DNA of 64,000 bases from contig NZ_JACCBU010000001.1 of NCBI RefSeq assembly GCF_013407955.1, forward strand, positions 3,968,001 to 4,032,000. The letters are read 5' to 3'. A program made the position numbers and the translations under genes. The first letter of the stretch is position 1, and each line of letters opens with the position of its first letter. Source of the stretch: Microlunatus parietis (lineage in GTDB: Bacteria; Actinomycetota; Actinomycetes; Propionibacteriales; Propionibacteriaceae). The notes under the pieces are model-generated. The model did no database searches, was not told where the DNA came from, and was given only the letters and a program-made list of their open reading frames with translations. Shown here one piece after another: positions 1 to 8,392 of the stretch.

Positions 1-1091
1 GGCGGCGCCGAGGGCGGGCGGCCGGGCCCCTGCTGCTGGGGATCCTGGCGCTGCTGATCGCCTATGCGATTGTCTTCGGCTGGCTGGGCTGGACCGCGAT
101 CGCCGGCGTCCTCGGGGCCGGGGCGGTCGTGGTGATCATCCAGGCCGCGAACGGGCTGGAGAGTCTGAGCAGTTACGGGGATGTCGGGGCCCAGTTGAGC
201 CGGTCCGGCTCCGCCTTGCGGCAGCTCGACGCCCTGGAGCACGACCTCGACCGGCAGACGGAGAACGAGCCGGCGGAGGGCGAGCCGGCGGAAGAGCCGG
301 ACCATGATCATTCCGTACGGCGATCCGCCGTGACGGTCGCGTTCGACGCGGTCAGCTTCCGTTATCCGGGCCGCGCGGAACCGACGCTGCGCGACTTCGC
401 CCTGGACGTGCCCGAGGGGCAGGCGCTGGCGATCGTCGGCGAGAACGGGGCCGGCAAGTCGACCTGCATCAAGCTGCTCGCCGGCCTCTACGCGCCCGAC
501 TCCGGACGGGTGACGATCGGCGGCCGGTCTCCGCTGGCGGGGCGCCGCCGTGCGGCGGTGATCTTCCAGGACTTCGGGCGGTACGAGCTGAGCCTGCGTC
601 AGAACGTGGCCTTCCGGGACGACCGTGACGATGATCGGGCGATCGAGGCGGCCCTGGCGGCGGCCGGGGCCGAGGAGCTGTTGACCCGGCTGACCCTGGA
701 CACCGTCCTGGCCGCCGGCTATCCGGACGGCACCGAGTTGTCCGGCGGGCAGTGGCAGCGGGTCGCGCTGGCCCGAGCCCTGTACGCCCTCGATCGCGGC
801 GCCGAGGTGTTGATCTTGGACGAGCCGACCGCGGCGTTGGACATCAGGGCGGAGACGGAGCTGTTCGAGCGGTTGCTCGAGGTCAGCCGCGGCCGTACCT
901 CCATCCTGGTGTCGCACCGCCTGAACAGTGTCCGGCACGCCGACCGGATCGTCGTGATCGACGGCGGCCGGATCACCGAGGACGGTGATCACGCGTCGCT
1001 GCTGGCCGCCGACGGTGCGTACGCGCGAATGTTCCGGCTGCAGGCGCGGCGTTTCGTCACCGCCGAAGCGGAGGGTGATCACGATGCGTGA
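1..1091 (+). CDS. ABC exporter subunit, permease-ATPase (5' end outside window)
   Basis: The frame is open from the first bases, so the start lies upstream; about 362 residues are visible. Hydrophobic membrane helices come first (roughly visible residues 9-55), then a complete ABC ATPase domain: Walker A GENGAGKST, Q-loop FQDF, signature LSGGQWQR, Walker B VLILDEPT and H-loop SHR. This is the permease-ATPase fusion layout of type IV (MsbA/LmrA-like) exporters of the cytoplasmic membrane. The stop overlaps the ATG of the next gene by 8 bases, so the two half-transporters are translationally coupled and probably form a heterodimer. The substrate cannot be read from sequence; peptide, lipid or drug export are all possible. 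Confidence 0.9.
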   Translation, partial: RRRGRAAGPLLLGILALLIAYAIVFGWLGWTAIAGVLGAGAVVVIIQAANGLESLSSYGDVGAQLSRSGSALRQLDALEHDLDRQTENEPAEGEPAEEPDHDHSVRRSAVTVAFDAVSFRYPGRAEPTLRDFALDVPEGQALAIVGENGAGKSTCIKLLAGLYAPDSGRVTIGGRSPLAGRRRAAVIFQDFGRYELSLRQNVAFRDDRDDDRAIEAALAAAGAEELLTRLTLDTVLAAGYPDGTELSGGQWQRVALARALYALDRGAEVLILDEPTAALDIRAETELFERLLEVSRGRTSILVSHRLNSVRHADRIVVIDGGRITEDGDHASLLAADGAYARMFRLQARRFVTAEAEGDHDA

Positions 1092-2862
1092 CACGCTACG
1101 GGCGCTCGGGCTGTTGATCAGCACCAGTGCCCGGGTCGCGCCGGGGCGGAGCCTGCTGGTCCTGCTGGAGGTGCTGGGCTCGGTCGCCGAGATCCTCACC
1201 GCGCTGTGGATCGGTATCATCGTGGACGGCGTCATCCGACGCCAGCCGGACCGGATCTGGTTCGGACTGGTGGCGATGGTGATCACGATCGCCAGCGGCT
1301 GGACGCTCAGTCTCACCGGCGCCGAGGCGCGGATGACCCTGTCCGAGAAGCTCGGCTTCGCGTTCGACCGGCGGGTCGCCAGGCTGAACGCGTCGATCCC
1401 CAGCATCGAACACCTGGAACGGGCTGACTATCTCGATCAACTGGAGATCCTGCGTTCCACCCGGGGACTGATCGGCACCGGGCTCGCCTCGCTGCTCTGG
1501 TCGGTCAACGTGATCGCGATGGCCGTCGCCTCGATCAGCGTCGCCGCGTCGATCGACCCGCGGCTGTTGTTGATCACGCTCAGCGCGATCCCGGCGATCA
1601 TCGGCACCCGGCTCCGCAACCGCTGGAAGGCCCGGGCCGAAGAGGAGTCGGCGCTGCCCGGCCGCCGCTCCCGGCAGCTCGCCGGCGTGGCCCTGCGCCC
1701 GAGTACGGGCAGCGAGCTTCGCGCCTTCGGCGTCCGGGCGACGCTCGGCCGGTGGCTGATCGCCGATCTTGATCGTTGGCGCCGGCCCACCCTCTGGGCC
1801 ACCCGCCGCGGCGCGATCACCACCGCGGTGGAGGAGATCATCTTCCTCGCCGTCCTGGTGGCCGTGCTGCTCTGGCTGATTCTGCAACTCGGTTCCGGTA
1901 CCGCGGCGCCGGCCATCGCCGTCGCGGTGGTCGCGGCACGGCAGATCCAGTGGACCGTGTTCGGCCTGGTCGGCCAGTTCGGCTCGATGGCCGACATCCT
2001 GCGCAACGTACGCCGGATGATCTGGCTCGATGATCATGCCGCCACGGTCGGCCACGACTTCGCCGGCCGCCGCCCGACGCCGGATCGGCTGCGCCACGGG
2101 ATCACCCTGGACGACGTCGGCTTCACGTACCACGGGGCCGATCGGCCGTCCTTGGACGGCATCGAGGTGCACCTGCCGGCCGGGTCGGTCGTCGCGGTGG
2201 TCGGCGAGAACGGTGCCGGCAAGTCGACCCTGGTGAAGCTGCTGGCCGGCCTCTACCGACCGAGCACCGGCCGGATCCTGGTCGACGGCGTGGACCTCGC
2301 CGAGTTGGACGTCGACGACTGGCGGCGGCATCTGACCGCTGCGTTCCAAGATCATCTCAGGCTCGAACTGACCGCGCAGCAGGCCGTCGGGTTCGGCGAC
2401 CCGGAACGGATCGACGATCGGGACGCGACCGGCCGCGCGCTCCGGCTGGCCGCCGCGGAGGGGCTACGGAAGGCGCTGCCGGACGGCCTGGACACCCAGC
2501 TCGGCGCGCAGTGGCACGGCGGAGTTGATCTTTCCGGCGGCCAGTGGCAGCGGCTCGCCCTGGCCCGCGCCATGGTGCGGGAATCGCCGCTGTTGCGGGT
2601 CTTCGACGAGCCGACCGCGGCACTCGATGCGCAGACCGAGCACGAGCTGTTCGAGCGCTACATCGAGCAGGCGCGGGAGGGCGTCGACCGGGGCGCGATC
2701 ACGCTGCTGGTGACGCACCGGTTCGCCACCGTCCGCGACGCCGACCTGGTGCTCGTCCTGGACCGCGGGCGGCTGATCGAGCAGGGCACCCACGACGCGC
2801 TGATCCGCCGCGGCGGGCACTACGCGGAGCTCTACCGGCTGCAGTCCCGCGGCTACCACTGA
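1084..2862 (+). CDS. ABC exporter subunit, permease-ATPase
   Basis: 592 residues, the normal length of a half-transporter. The ATG at 1084 is chosen because it lies in the coupled overlap with the preceding gene and begins a clean hydrophobic TM domain (about residues 10-310). The C-terminal ATPase has Walker A GENGAGKST, Q-loop FQD, signature LSGGQWQR, Walker B LLRVFDEPT and H-loop THR. Both subunits keep the signature motif and the Walker B glutamate, so neither nucleotide site is obviously degenerate. Likely partner of the preceding subunit in one exporter; the substrate is unknown. A repeat-containing hairpin follows the stop. Confidence 0.92.
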   Translation: MRDTLRALGLLISTSARVAPGRSLLVLLEVLGSVAEILTALWIGIIVDGVIRRQPDRIWFGLVAMVITIASGWTLSLTGAEARMTLSEKLGFAFDRRVARLNASIPSIEHLERADYLDQLEILRSTRGLIGTGLASLLWSVNVIAMAVASISVAASIDPRLLLITLSAIPAIIGTRLRNRWKARAEEESALPGRRSRQLAGVALRPSTGSELRAFGVRATLGRWLIADLDRWRRPTLWATRRGAITTAVEEIIFLAVLVAVLLWLILQLGSGTAAPAIAVAVVAARQIQWTVFGLVGQFGSMADILRNVRRMIWLDDHAATVGHDFAGRRPTPDRLRHGITLDDVGFTYHGADRPSLDGIEVHLPAGSVVAVVGENGAGKSTLVKLLAGLYRPSTGRILVDGVDLAELDVDDWRRHLTAAFQDHLRLELTAQQAVGFGDPERIDDRDATGRALRLAAAEGLRKALPDGLDTQLGAQWHGGVDLSGGQWQRLALARAMVRESPLLRVFDEPTAALDAQTEHELFERYIEQAREGVDRGAITLLVTHRFATVRDADLVLVLDRGRLIEQGTHDALIRRGGHYAELYRLQSRGYH

Positions 2863-2880
2863 CCGCCGACCGGGCAGTTG

Positions 2881-2922
2881 AGCAGCGACACGCTCCTTCG
2901 ACAGGCTCCGAACGCTGCTTTT
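2881..2922 (+). terminator. Hairpin with T-run after ABC operon, contains CTTCGACAGGCTC repeat
   Basis: AGCAGCG (2881-2887) pairs with CGCTGCT (2913-2919), followed by TTTT. The loop holds one copy of the CCTTCGACAGGCTC element found at seven other places in this window. It sits between the ABC operon and the convergent secreted-protein gene. Stem and T-run are visible; terminator function is inferred. Confidence 0.5.
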
Positions 2923-2962
2923 GTGCCCGGTCGGCTGGTTTTGGGGGGCGCGGGTCAGTGGA

Positions 2963-3457
2963 TCAGGCGCGGCCCCAGACCATCTTGGAGCAGTTGCTCT
3001 CATCCTTCTTCTTGGCGCCCTTGCAGACCTGGACCCCGACGGGATAGCCCTCGGTGATGCCGCTGGCGCTGTCCGGCGAGTCGAGGCCGTAGGTGGCCCG
3101 CCACGGGACCTTGAACGAGTCCGAGTCGTAGTGGATCCAGCCGTCCGGCGAGTGCGGGTCCGGCCGGAGCACCCGGACGTAGGCATAGGCCGCCTTGCCG
3201 TCGGTCACGCCGTCGCTGACGTGCAGCTTCTCGCCACGGGCACAGAACTTGGCGACGTAGTTGCTGCCGTACTTGGCCGTGACGTTCTTCCCGCCGCTGT
3301 CGCTGCCGCAGCTCGCCCGGGTGTCCGCAGCGGCGGGCGCCGGCCCGATCGAGAGCATCGCCGCCGTCGCGGCCACGCCGGCCGCACCGGCCAGGATGCG
3401 AGTCAAGACGCGCCGAGCTGCGCTTCGCGGTTGGATTCCGATTTCGTCGTTGATCAT
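2963..3457 (-). CDS. Small secreted protein of unknown function
   Basis: 164 residues. The ATG at 3457 is preferred over an upstream in-frame start because GGGAGAG lies about 10 bases before it and a signal peptide then follows (basic residues, then a hydrophobic stretch ending in APAAADT). The mature part of about 120 residues has four cysteines (ASC, KFC, QVC, SNC), which suggests two disulfides, and many Gly, Ser, Asp and Lys. I do not recognise a family. It lies between convergent neighbours and reads in the same direction as the secreted phospholipase-like gene upstream, but more than 200 bases and a hairpin separate them, so it is probably transcribed alone. Confidence 0.75.
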   Translation of the reverse strand: MINDEIGIQPRSAARRVLTRILAGAAGVAATAAMLSIGPAPAAADTRASCGSDSGGKNVTAKYGSNYVAKFCARGEKLHVSDGVTDGKAAYAYVRVLRPDPHSPDGWIHYDSDSFKVPWRATYGLDSPDSASGITEGYPVGVQVCKGAKKKDESNCSKMVWGRA

Positions 3458-3617
3458 GCTGATGATCTCTCCCTTCCCTGGTCGCGGATTTCGCAACCGT
3501 GGTCCACGCTGGCATTTCCAGATACATTTCCTGCACAAAACTGGCACATGAAAGGGTCACCGAAGATATACGAGAACGATCATGATCAACTGTGCGGAAT
3601 TCCTTGAAGGCATGCCG

Positions 3618-3646
3618 AATTGCCGGGTCCGCTCAACCCGGCAATT
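3618..3646 (-). terminator. Hairpin after the phospholipase D-like gene
   Basis: AATTGCCGGGT (3618-3628) and ACCCGGCAATT (3636-3646) form a perfect 11-bp stem with a 7-base loop, 37 bases beyond the stop of the minus-strand gene at 3683. There is no T-run, as is common in high-GC actinobacteria. Terminator role inferred. Confidence 0.6.
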
Positions 3647-3682
3647 TCGGGAGATATTCGGTGTTGTCCGCCTAGCTCATGA

Positions 3683-5425
3683 TCATTGATTCGGCTCGTG
3701 ATAGCCGCCGAACCAGCGGTCGCAGTCGCGCTTGTCGACGAGTTCGTGGGAACTGATGCTGCCGGTCCAGCCTCCGTCGTTGTCGCTGTACGGTGAGAGG
3801 CGGTTCACCCACTGGCCCGGGCGCACGCAGAAGCTGTCTCCTTCCGGATGGCCGGCGTTGTAGCGCGGATAGTTGTAGAACTTCACGTGCCGTTTCGTGG
3901 TGTTGACGATCGACACGGTCTCGTTGTCGAAGTCCTTGATGTCGCCCTTGCCATCGCCGTAGTCCTGGTCGTTGTCGGCATCCTTGGCGTCGTTGCCGCC
4001 ATCGCAGACCTCGCCCCGGTAGAGGTACAGGTTTCCGGAGTCGCGGTACTCGTCCGCCGTTTCGTGACAGGTGAACGGCCTGACGGGCTCCGGGCGCTCG
4101 CGATCGTCGGTGCAGCCGTCGGCCTTGCTGGTCTGCCAGCAGGTGTGCGCCGCGTTCCGTACCTCGGCGAAGTTCTCGGCGAACCGGTCGTAGACGTTTG
4201 CGTCGTTGATCTGCAGCCAGGTCTCGTCGTTCACGCGGACCGACCGGTAGGTGAAATTGACGCTGCCGGTGAAGACGATCTTCTGATTCGGCCGGCCGTC
4301 GTAGTTGCCCTCGATCAGCAGGTTCTTCTGATGGGTCCCGCGGTGCTGCCGGCTGTAGAACTCCCGCACCTCCGGGCCGTGGTAGTTCTGCTGCTTGCCG
4401 ATCTCCGTCCGCTCGGGCTTGCGCAACAAGGTCCGCAGCGGGCCGTTCGTTCCCGCATCGATGCGGTCCGCGACGATGTCGACGTAACAACCCTCGTTGT
4501 CGAGGTCCCACAGCCGCTTCGCGATCTTGACCCCGGGGTCGCTCAATTCGTTGCCGCTGATCGCCCACACCGCGACGCGAACGATGGTGCGATTCCCCGG
4601 ATTCGTACCGCCGGTCGTGTTGTCGTGGCACTCCACCTTGTCGAGAATGTCCAGCACAGTGTTCCCGGACTTCCGCGGCGCGTGGAACACCTGATAATTC
4701 CCGATGCGGACCGGAAGTCCCCGGTCGGCGTAATAGTCGTCGTTCGCCGGATGATCGGCGGCGAGATCATGGAAATACTGGTTGGCGAACCAGTCGTAGA
4801 GCGGTGCATCATCGGCGGCGGTATAACCGCTGTTCCACATGAAGATGCCGTCGTTGTCCTTCTCCGGAATCTTCTGGTCCTCGAGATTGGAGGACGTGAT
4901 GAAGGTGACGTCGGGAACGCCGTGAGTTTCGGAGAACGTGAACTGCTTGTTGTGCATCTTGAAGCTGCCGATGCAGGCGCCGTCGGAACCCTCGCCGGGA
5001 CAAGGCGCCGCCCACGAGTCCTGAGCCTTGTCACTGCCGATCCTCTCCTGCAGTCCCCAGAACAGGGCGAAGTCGGGTTGCTCGTCGTCGGACACGAACC
5101 GGTGCTCCACGATGATCTTGACCTTGACGCCGCGATCGACGGCCCGGTGCAGCGCGGCCACCACCTCCGCGTCGGCGAACCGATAGCTCGCCAGCCGGAT
5201 CTCGGCACCTTCGGGCGTGCCGTCGATCAGGCACTCGAGGTGCTCGTGGATCCGGCGCGGATCGGTGTGCGGGTTGTTGAAGATCGCACCCGTCCTGGCG
5301 CAGTATGCCGCCTTCGGGTCGGCCGCCGCCGGCCCGATCGCGATCACCGCCCCAGCCACGACGAGGGCCGCCGCGAGCACGGCGACGAGCAGCGGCGATC
5401 GTCCAGCGGGGGTCCGGAACACCAC
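3683..5425 (-). CDS. Secreted phospholipase D-like protein with C-terminal crystallin-like domain
   Basis: 580 residues. A signal peptide (residues 1-36, ending GPAAADP) marks it as exported. The body (about 40-430) shows two phospholipase D-type halves: SFKMHNKQFTF (H158, K160) followed by ITSSN, and GTHQKNLLIEG (H365, K367) followed by FTGSVNF. In canonical HxK(x)4D motifs an Asp follows; here the positions are Ser and Glu, so the HKD motifs are atypical. The last ~120 residues have an Asp-rich segment (DADNDQDYGDGKGD) and then a pattern like beta/gamma-crystallin or I36-inhibitor domains (VSIVNTTKRHVKFYNY). Predicted role: extracellular phosphodiesterase acting on phospholipid or nucleic acid. 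The substrate is unknown. Confidence 0.8.
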   Translation of the reverse strand: MVFRTPAGRSPLLVAVLAAALVVAGAVIAIGPAAADPKAAYCARTGAIFNNPHTDPRRIHEHLECLIDGTPEGAEIRLASYRFADAEVVAALHRAVDRGVKVKIIVEHRFVSDDEQPDFALFWGLQERIGSDKAQDSWAAPCPGEGSDGACIGSFKMHNKQFTFSETHGVPDVTFITSSNLEDQKIPEKDNDGIFMWNSGYTAADDAPLYDWFANQYFHDLAADHPANDDYYADRGLPVRIGNYQVFHAPRKSGNTVLDILDKVECHDNTTGGTNPGNRTIVRVAVWAISGNELSDPGVKIAKRLWDLDNEGCYVDIVADRIDAGTNGPLRTLLRKPERTEIGKQQNYHGPEVREFYSRQHRGTHQKNLLIEGNYDGRPNQKIVFTGSVNFTYRSVRVNDETWLQINDANVYDRFAENFAEVRNAAHTCWQTSKADGCTDDRERPEPVRPFTCHETADEYRDSGNLYLYRGEVCDGGNDAKDADNDQDYGDGKGDIKDFDNETVSIVNTTKRHVKFYNYPRYNAGHPEGDSFCVRPGQWVNRLSPYSDNDGGWTGSISSHELVDKRDCDRWFGGYHEPNQ

Positions 5426-5500
5426 AGTCTCCCGTCAGTCAGGCTGTGCACGAAGCAAGGTTCCGCAGCGTAGGCAGCAGCGTTATCGGCGCCTTATCGA

Positions 5501-5590
5501 GCGGTTATAACCGCCCCCGAACCGGCCCATTCGGTTCTCGGCATGCCCGGGTCCGGTCACCGGGACCCGGGCGCTGCTTAGCCTGAGCGG
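5501..5590 (+). promoter_or_regulatory. Promoter/operator region of the SARP-type regulator
   Basis: A perfect 14-bp palindrome GCGGTTATAACCGC (5501-5514) is followed by a 10-bp inverted repeat GCCCGGGTCC / GGACCCGGGC (5545-5554, 5563-5572) and a -10 hexamer TAGCCT (5579-5584). The GTG start at 5591 falls 7 bases past the hexamer, where transcription would begin, so the mRNA is probably leaderless. The palindromes are candidate protein sites; the binding proteins are unknown. Confidence 0.5.
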
Positions 5591-8389
5591 GTGGACCTAC
5601 GAGTGTTGGGGCCTCTCGAAGTGGTGGAGTCGGGCGCACTCGTGACACTGACCGGCCGGCGCTCGCGCCAGGTGCTGGCGGTGCTCGCTGCGGAGGCCGG
5701 GAATGCGGTGTCGACCGACAGGTTGATCGACGCCGTCTGGGGGCCTGCCCCGCCGGCGTCGGCGCGGACCCAGGTGTCCATCCAGGTGTCCGGCCTGCGC
5801 CGGGCGTTCGCCGGGGCCGGCGCGCCCGCGGACGCGATCGAGACCACGGGCACCGGCTACCGGCTCGACTCCGAGGCGGTACGGATCGACGCCCACCTCG
5901 CCGAACGGGCGCTGCGGGACGCCGCTGCCGCGGGCCGGGACGAGGCGGTCCGGCTGCTCCGGTCGGCGCTGGGCCTGTGGCGCGGGAGGCCGTACGACGA
6001 CGTCGAGCTGGACGTCCTCGAACCGGTCGCGCACCGGCTGGAGGAGCTGCGGCTGCGGATCGCGGAACACCTGTACGGGCTCGAACTGGCCCGCGGCCGC
6101 GCACCGTGGCTGATCGACGAGCTGGCCCGGCTGGTCGACGCCGCGCCGATCCGGGAGGGGCTGCGGGCGCTGCTGATGACGGCGCTGTGGCGGACCGGGC
6201 GACGCGCCGAGGCGCTGGCCTGCTTCCGCGACGGGCGAGCGAAGGTGGTCGAGGAACTCGGGGTCGAGCCCGGCTCCGCGCTGCGCCGCCTGCACCAGCG
6301 GATCCTCGCCGAACCCGAACCCGAGTCCGAACCCGAACCCGCACCGGCACCGGAGAGGTCGGTGGTGCCGGCCGAGCTGCCGCGGGCCAGTCCGGGCTTC
6401 AGCGGCCGGACCGCCGAGCTGGAGCGCCTGACCGCCCTGCTGCGCTGCCCGGAGGCGGACCAGACCGTGGTCGTGGCCGTCTCCGGCCCCGGCGGGATCG
6501 GGAAGTCCGAACTCGCCGTCCAGGCCGCGCACCGTGCCGCCGCTGACCTGCCCGACGGGCGCCTCTACGTCGACCTGTGCGGCTCGACCCCGGGCGTCGA
6601 GCCGGTCACGCCGTTGGCGGCGCTGACCAGGATGATGCGCTCGCTCGGCGCCGACGAGCGTTCGGTGCCGGCCGACCCGGACGAGGCCGCAGCCCGGTTC
6701 CGGTCGCTGACCGAGGGCCGCCGGCTGTTGATCGTGCTCGACAACGCCCGCGACGCCGCCCAGGTCGCGCCGCTGATCCCGGCCAGCCGGACCTGCCGGG
6801 TCGTGATCACCGCGCGAGTGCCGCTGGTCGGGCTGGCCGGGGTGACCCATCTGCCGGTCGAGGTACTGGACGAGGCCGGGGCGCTGGCCATGGCACAGGC
6901 GCTGGTCGACCCGGTCCGCTGGGACCGCGCGGCGGCCGCCGAGATGCTCCGCTGGTGCGGCGGCCTGCCGCTGGCGATCTCGATCGCCGCCGCCCGACTG
7001 AACTCCCGGCCGGCCTGGACCCTGCGCGACCTGGCGGACCGGCTCCGGGACGAGGCGCAGCGGCTCGACGAACTCGCCACCGCCGACCGCGCGGTCCGGG
7101 TCGGCTTCGAGGCGAGCCATTGCCAGCTCGACCCGCGGCAGCAGCGGACCTTCGGCCTGCTCGGCCTGCTCGAGTGCGCCGACATCGGGCTGCCCACCGC
7201 GGCCGCGCTGGCCGGCGCCGACCCGGCATCCACCGAGGCTCAGCTGGAGGGCCTGGTCGACGTACAACTGGTGGACAGTCCGTCGCCCGGCCGCTACCGG
7301 CTGCACGACCTGATCCGCCTGTACGCCCGGGAACACCTCGAAGCCGGTACGACCTCGGCGGAGCGAGACGGGCTGACCCGGCGGGCCGTGCACTTCTATC
7401 TGGCCACGGCGCGGACCGCCTGCCTGCTGCTCAACGCCGACGCGACCTGGCGGACCGGGTTCGGCCCGGACCTGCCGCGCCGGGCCGGGCTCGGGTTGCG
7501 CGACCGGGACGAGGCCTACGCCTGGCTGCGGGCCGAGTCGCCGAACCTGCCGGGCGTGTTCCGGCAGGCGGCGGCGCTGCCGGACGACGGGCCGCGACTG
7601 GTCGGCGCGCTCTGTGCCGCGGTCGGGCTGGTGCTGACGCTCCGCGGCCGGGCGCAGGACAAGCTGCAGCTGGGCCGGGTCGCGCTGGCGGCCGCCGCCG
7701 AGAACGACGAGCTGCGGGCGATCGCGCACGACTGTCTCGGCTCGGCGCTGTTGCGCTGTGGTGATCCCGAGCAGGCGCTGCACCATCTGCGGTCGGCGTG
7801 CGACGGGTTCGAGCGTGCCGGGAACCCGGCCGGTGCGGCCGTCCAGCTGGCGGCGATGGCGACCGCGTTCCGGCTGCTCGGCCGGCTGCCCGAGGCGGTC
7901 GCGCATTCCACCCGGGCCATCGAGATCAACCGCCGGATCGCCCGGCGGACCGCGCTGGTCGACTGCCTGACCAGCCTCGGGCTGACGTACCGCCGGATGG
8001 GGAAGCCGGACGCCGAACTCGCCGTCCACGCCGAGGCCGCCGCGATCGCCGAGACGCTGCCGGAGCGGAACTGGCTGGCCAACGTGTTGGCGAACCTCGG
8101 CGAGGCGACCCGACGGGTGGGCCGACCCGCCGAGGCGCTCGCCGTCTTCGCCCGGGCCCTGGACGCGAGCGGGAGTTCGGAGCGGACCCAGACCTTCCTG
8201 GACGCCGAGATCCGGTGGGGGATCGGCCGAGCCCACCACGATCTCGGCGACGCCGAACGCGCCGCCACCGAGCATCGCGAATCCGCCCGGATCCTCGACG
8301 AGCTCGGCCTGATCGACGCCGCGGAGCGGGAACGGATCGGCGGCCCCGGTTGCCCGGAGCCGCCGGAGATCATCCGCCGCAATACCTGA
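5591..8389 (+). CDS. SARP/AfsR-type transcriptional regulator with BTAD, NB-ARC and TPR domains
   Basis: 932 residues, starting at GTG. Residues 1-90 form the OmpR-like winged helix of SARP regulators (starting DLRVLGPLEV), then comes a bacterial transcriptional activation domain (about 95-240), a Glu/Pro-rich linker (EPEPESEPEPAPAPE) and an NB-ARC ATPase (Walker A GPGGIGKSE near 299-307; LLIVLDNAR as Walker B). The C-terminal third (about 620-930) is TPR-like. Members of this family (AfsR type) activate secondary metabolism or differentiation genes in response to ATP and other signals. No biosynthetic cluster lies beside it here, so its targets are unknown. Convergent with the next gene, with only 3 bases between the stops. 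Confidence 0.93.
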   Translation: MDLRVLGPLEVVESGALVTLTGRRSRQVLAVLAAEAGNAVSTDRLIDAVWGPAPPASARTQVSIQVSGLRRAFAGAGAPADAIETTGTGYRLDSEAVRIDAHLAERALRDAAAAGRDEAVRLLRSALGLWRGRPYDDVELDVLEPVAHRLEELRLRIAEHLYGLELARGRAPWLIDELARLVDAAPIREGLRALLMTALWRTGRRAEALACFRDGRAKVVEELGVEPGSALRRLHQRILAEPEPESEPEPAPAPERSVVPAELPRASPGFSGRTAELERLTALLRCPEADQTVVVAVSGPGGIGKSELAVQAAHRAAADLPDGRLYVDLCGSTPGVEPVTPLAALTRMMRSLGADERSVPADPDEAAARFRSLTEGRRLLIVLDNARDAAQVAPLIPASRTCRVVITARVPLVGLAGVTHLPVEVLDEAGALAMAQALVDPVRWDRAAAAEMLRWCGGLPLAISIAAARLNSRPAWTLRDLADRLRDEAQRLDELATADRAVRVGFEASHCQLDPRQQRTFGLLGLLECADIGLPTAAALAGADPASTEAQLEGLVDVQLVDSPSPGRYRLHDLIRLYAREHLEAGTTSAERDGLTRRAVHFYLATARTACLLLNADATWRTGFGPDLPRRAGLGLRDRDEAYAWLRAESPNLPGVFRQAAALPDDGPRLVGALCAAVGLVLTLRGRAQDKLQLGRVALAAAAENDELRAIAHDCLGSALLRCGDPEQALHHLRSACDGFERAGNPAGAAVQLAAMATAFRLLGRLPEAVAHSTRAIEINRRIARRTALVDCLTSLGLTYRRMGKPDAELAVHAEAAAIAETLPERNWLANVLANLGEATRRVGRPAEALAVFARALDASGSSERTQTFLDAEIRWGIGRAHHDLGDAERAATEHRESARILDELGLIDAAERERIGGPGCPEPPEIIRRNT

Positions 8390-8392
8390 CGG

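Noticed and set aside
5597..8275. Long minus-strand frame opposite the SARP regulator
   Set aside because: Low-complexity Arg/Gln/Pro composition with no homology; the plus-strand gene has clear domains.
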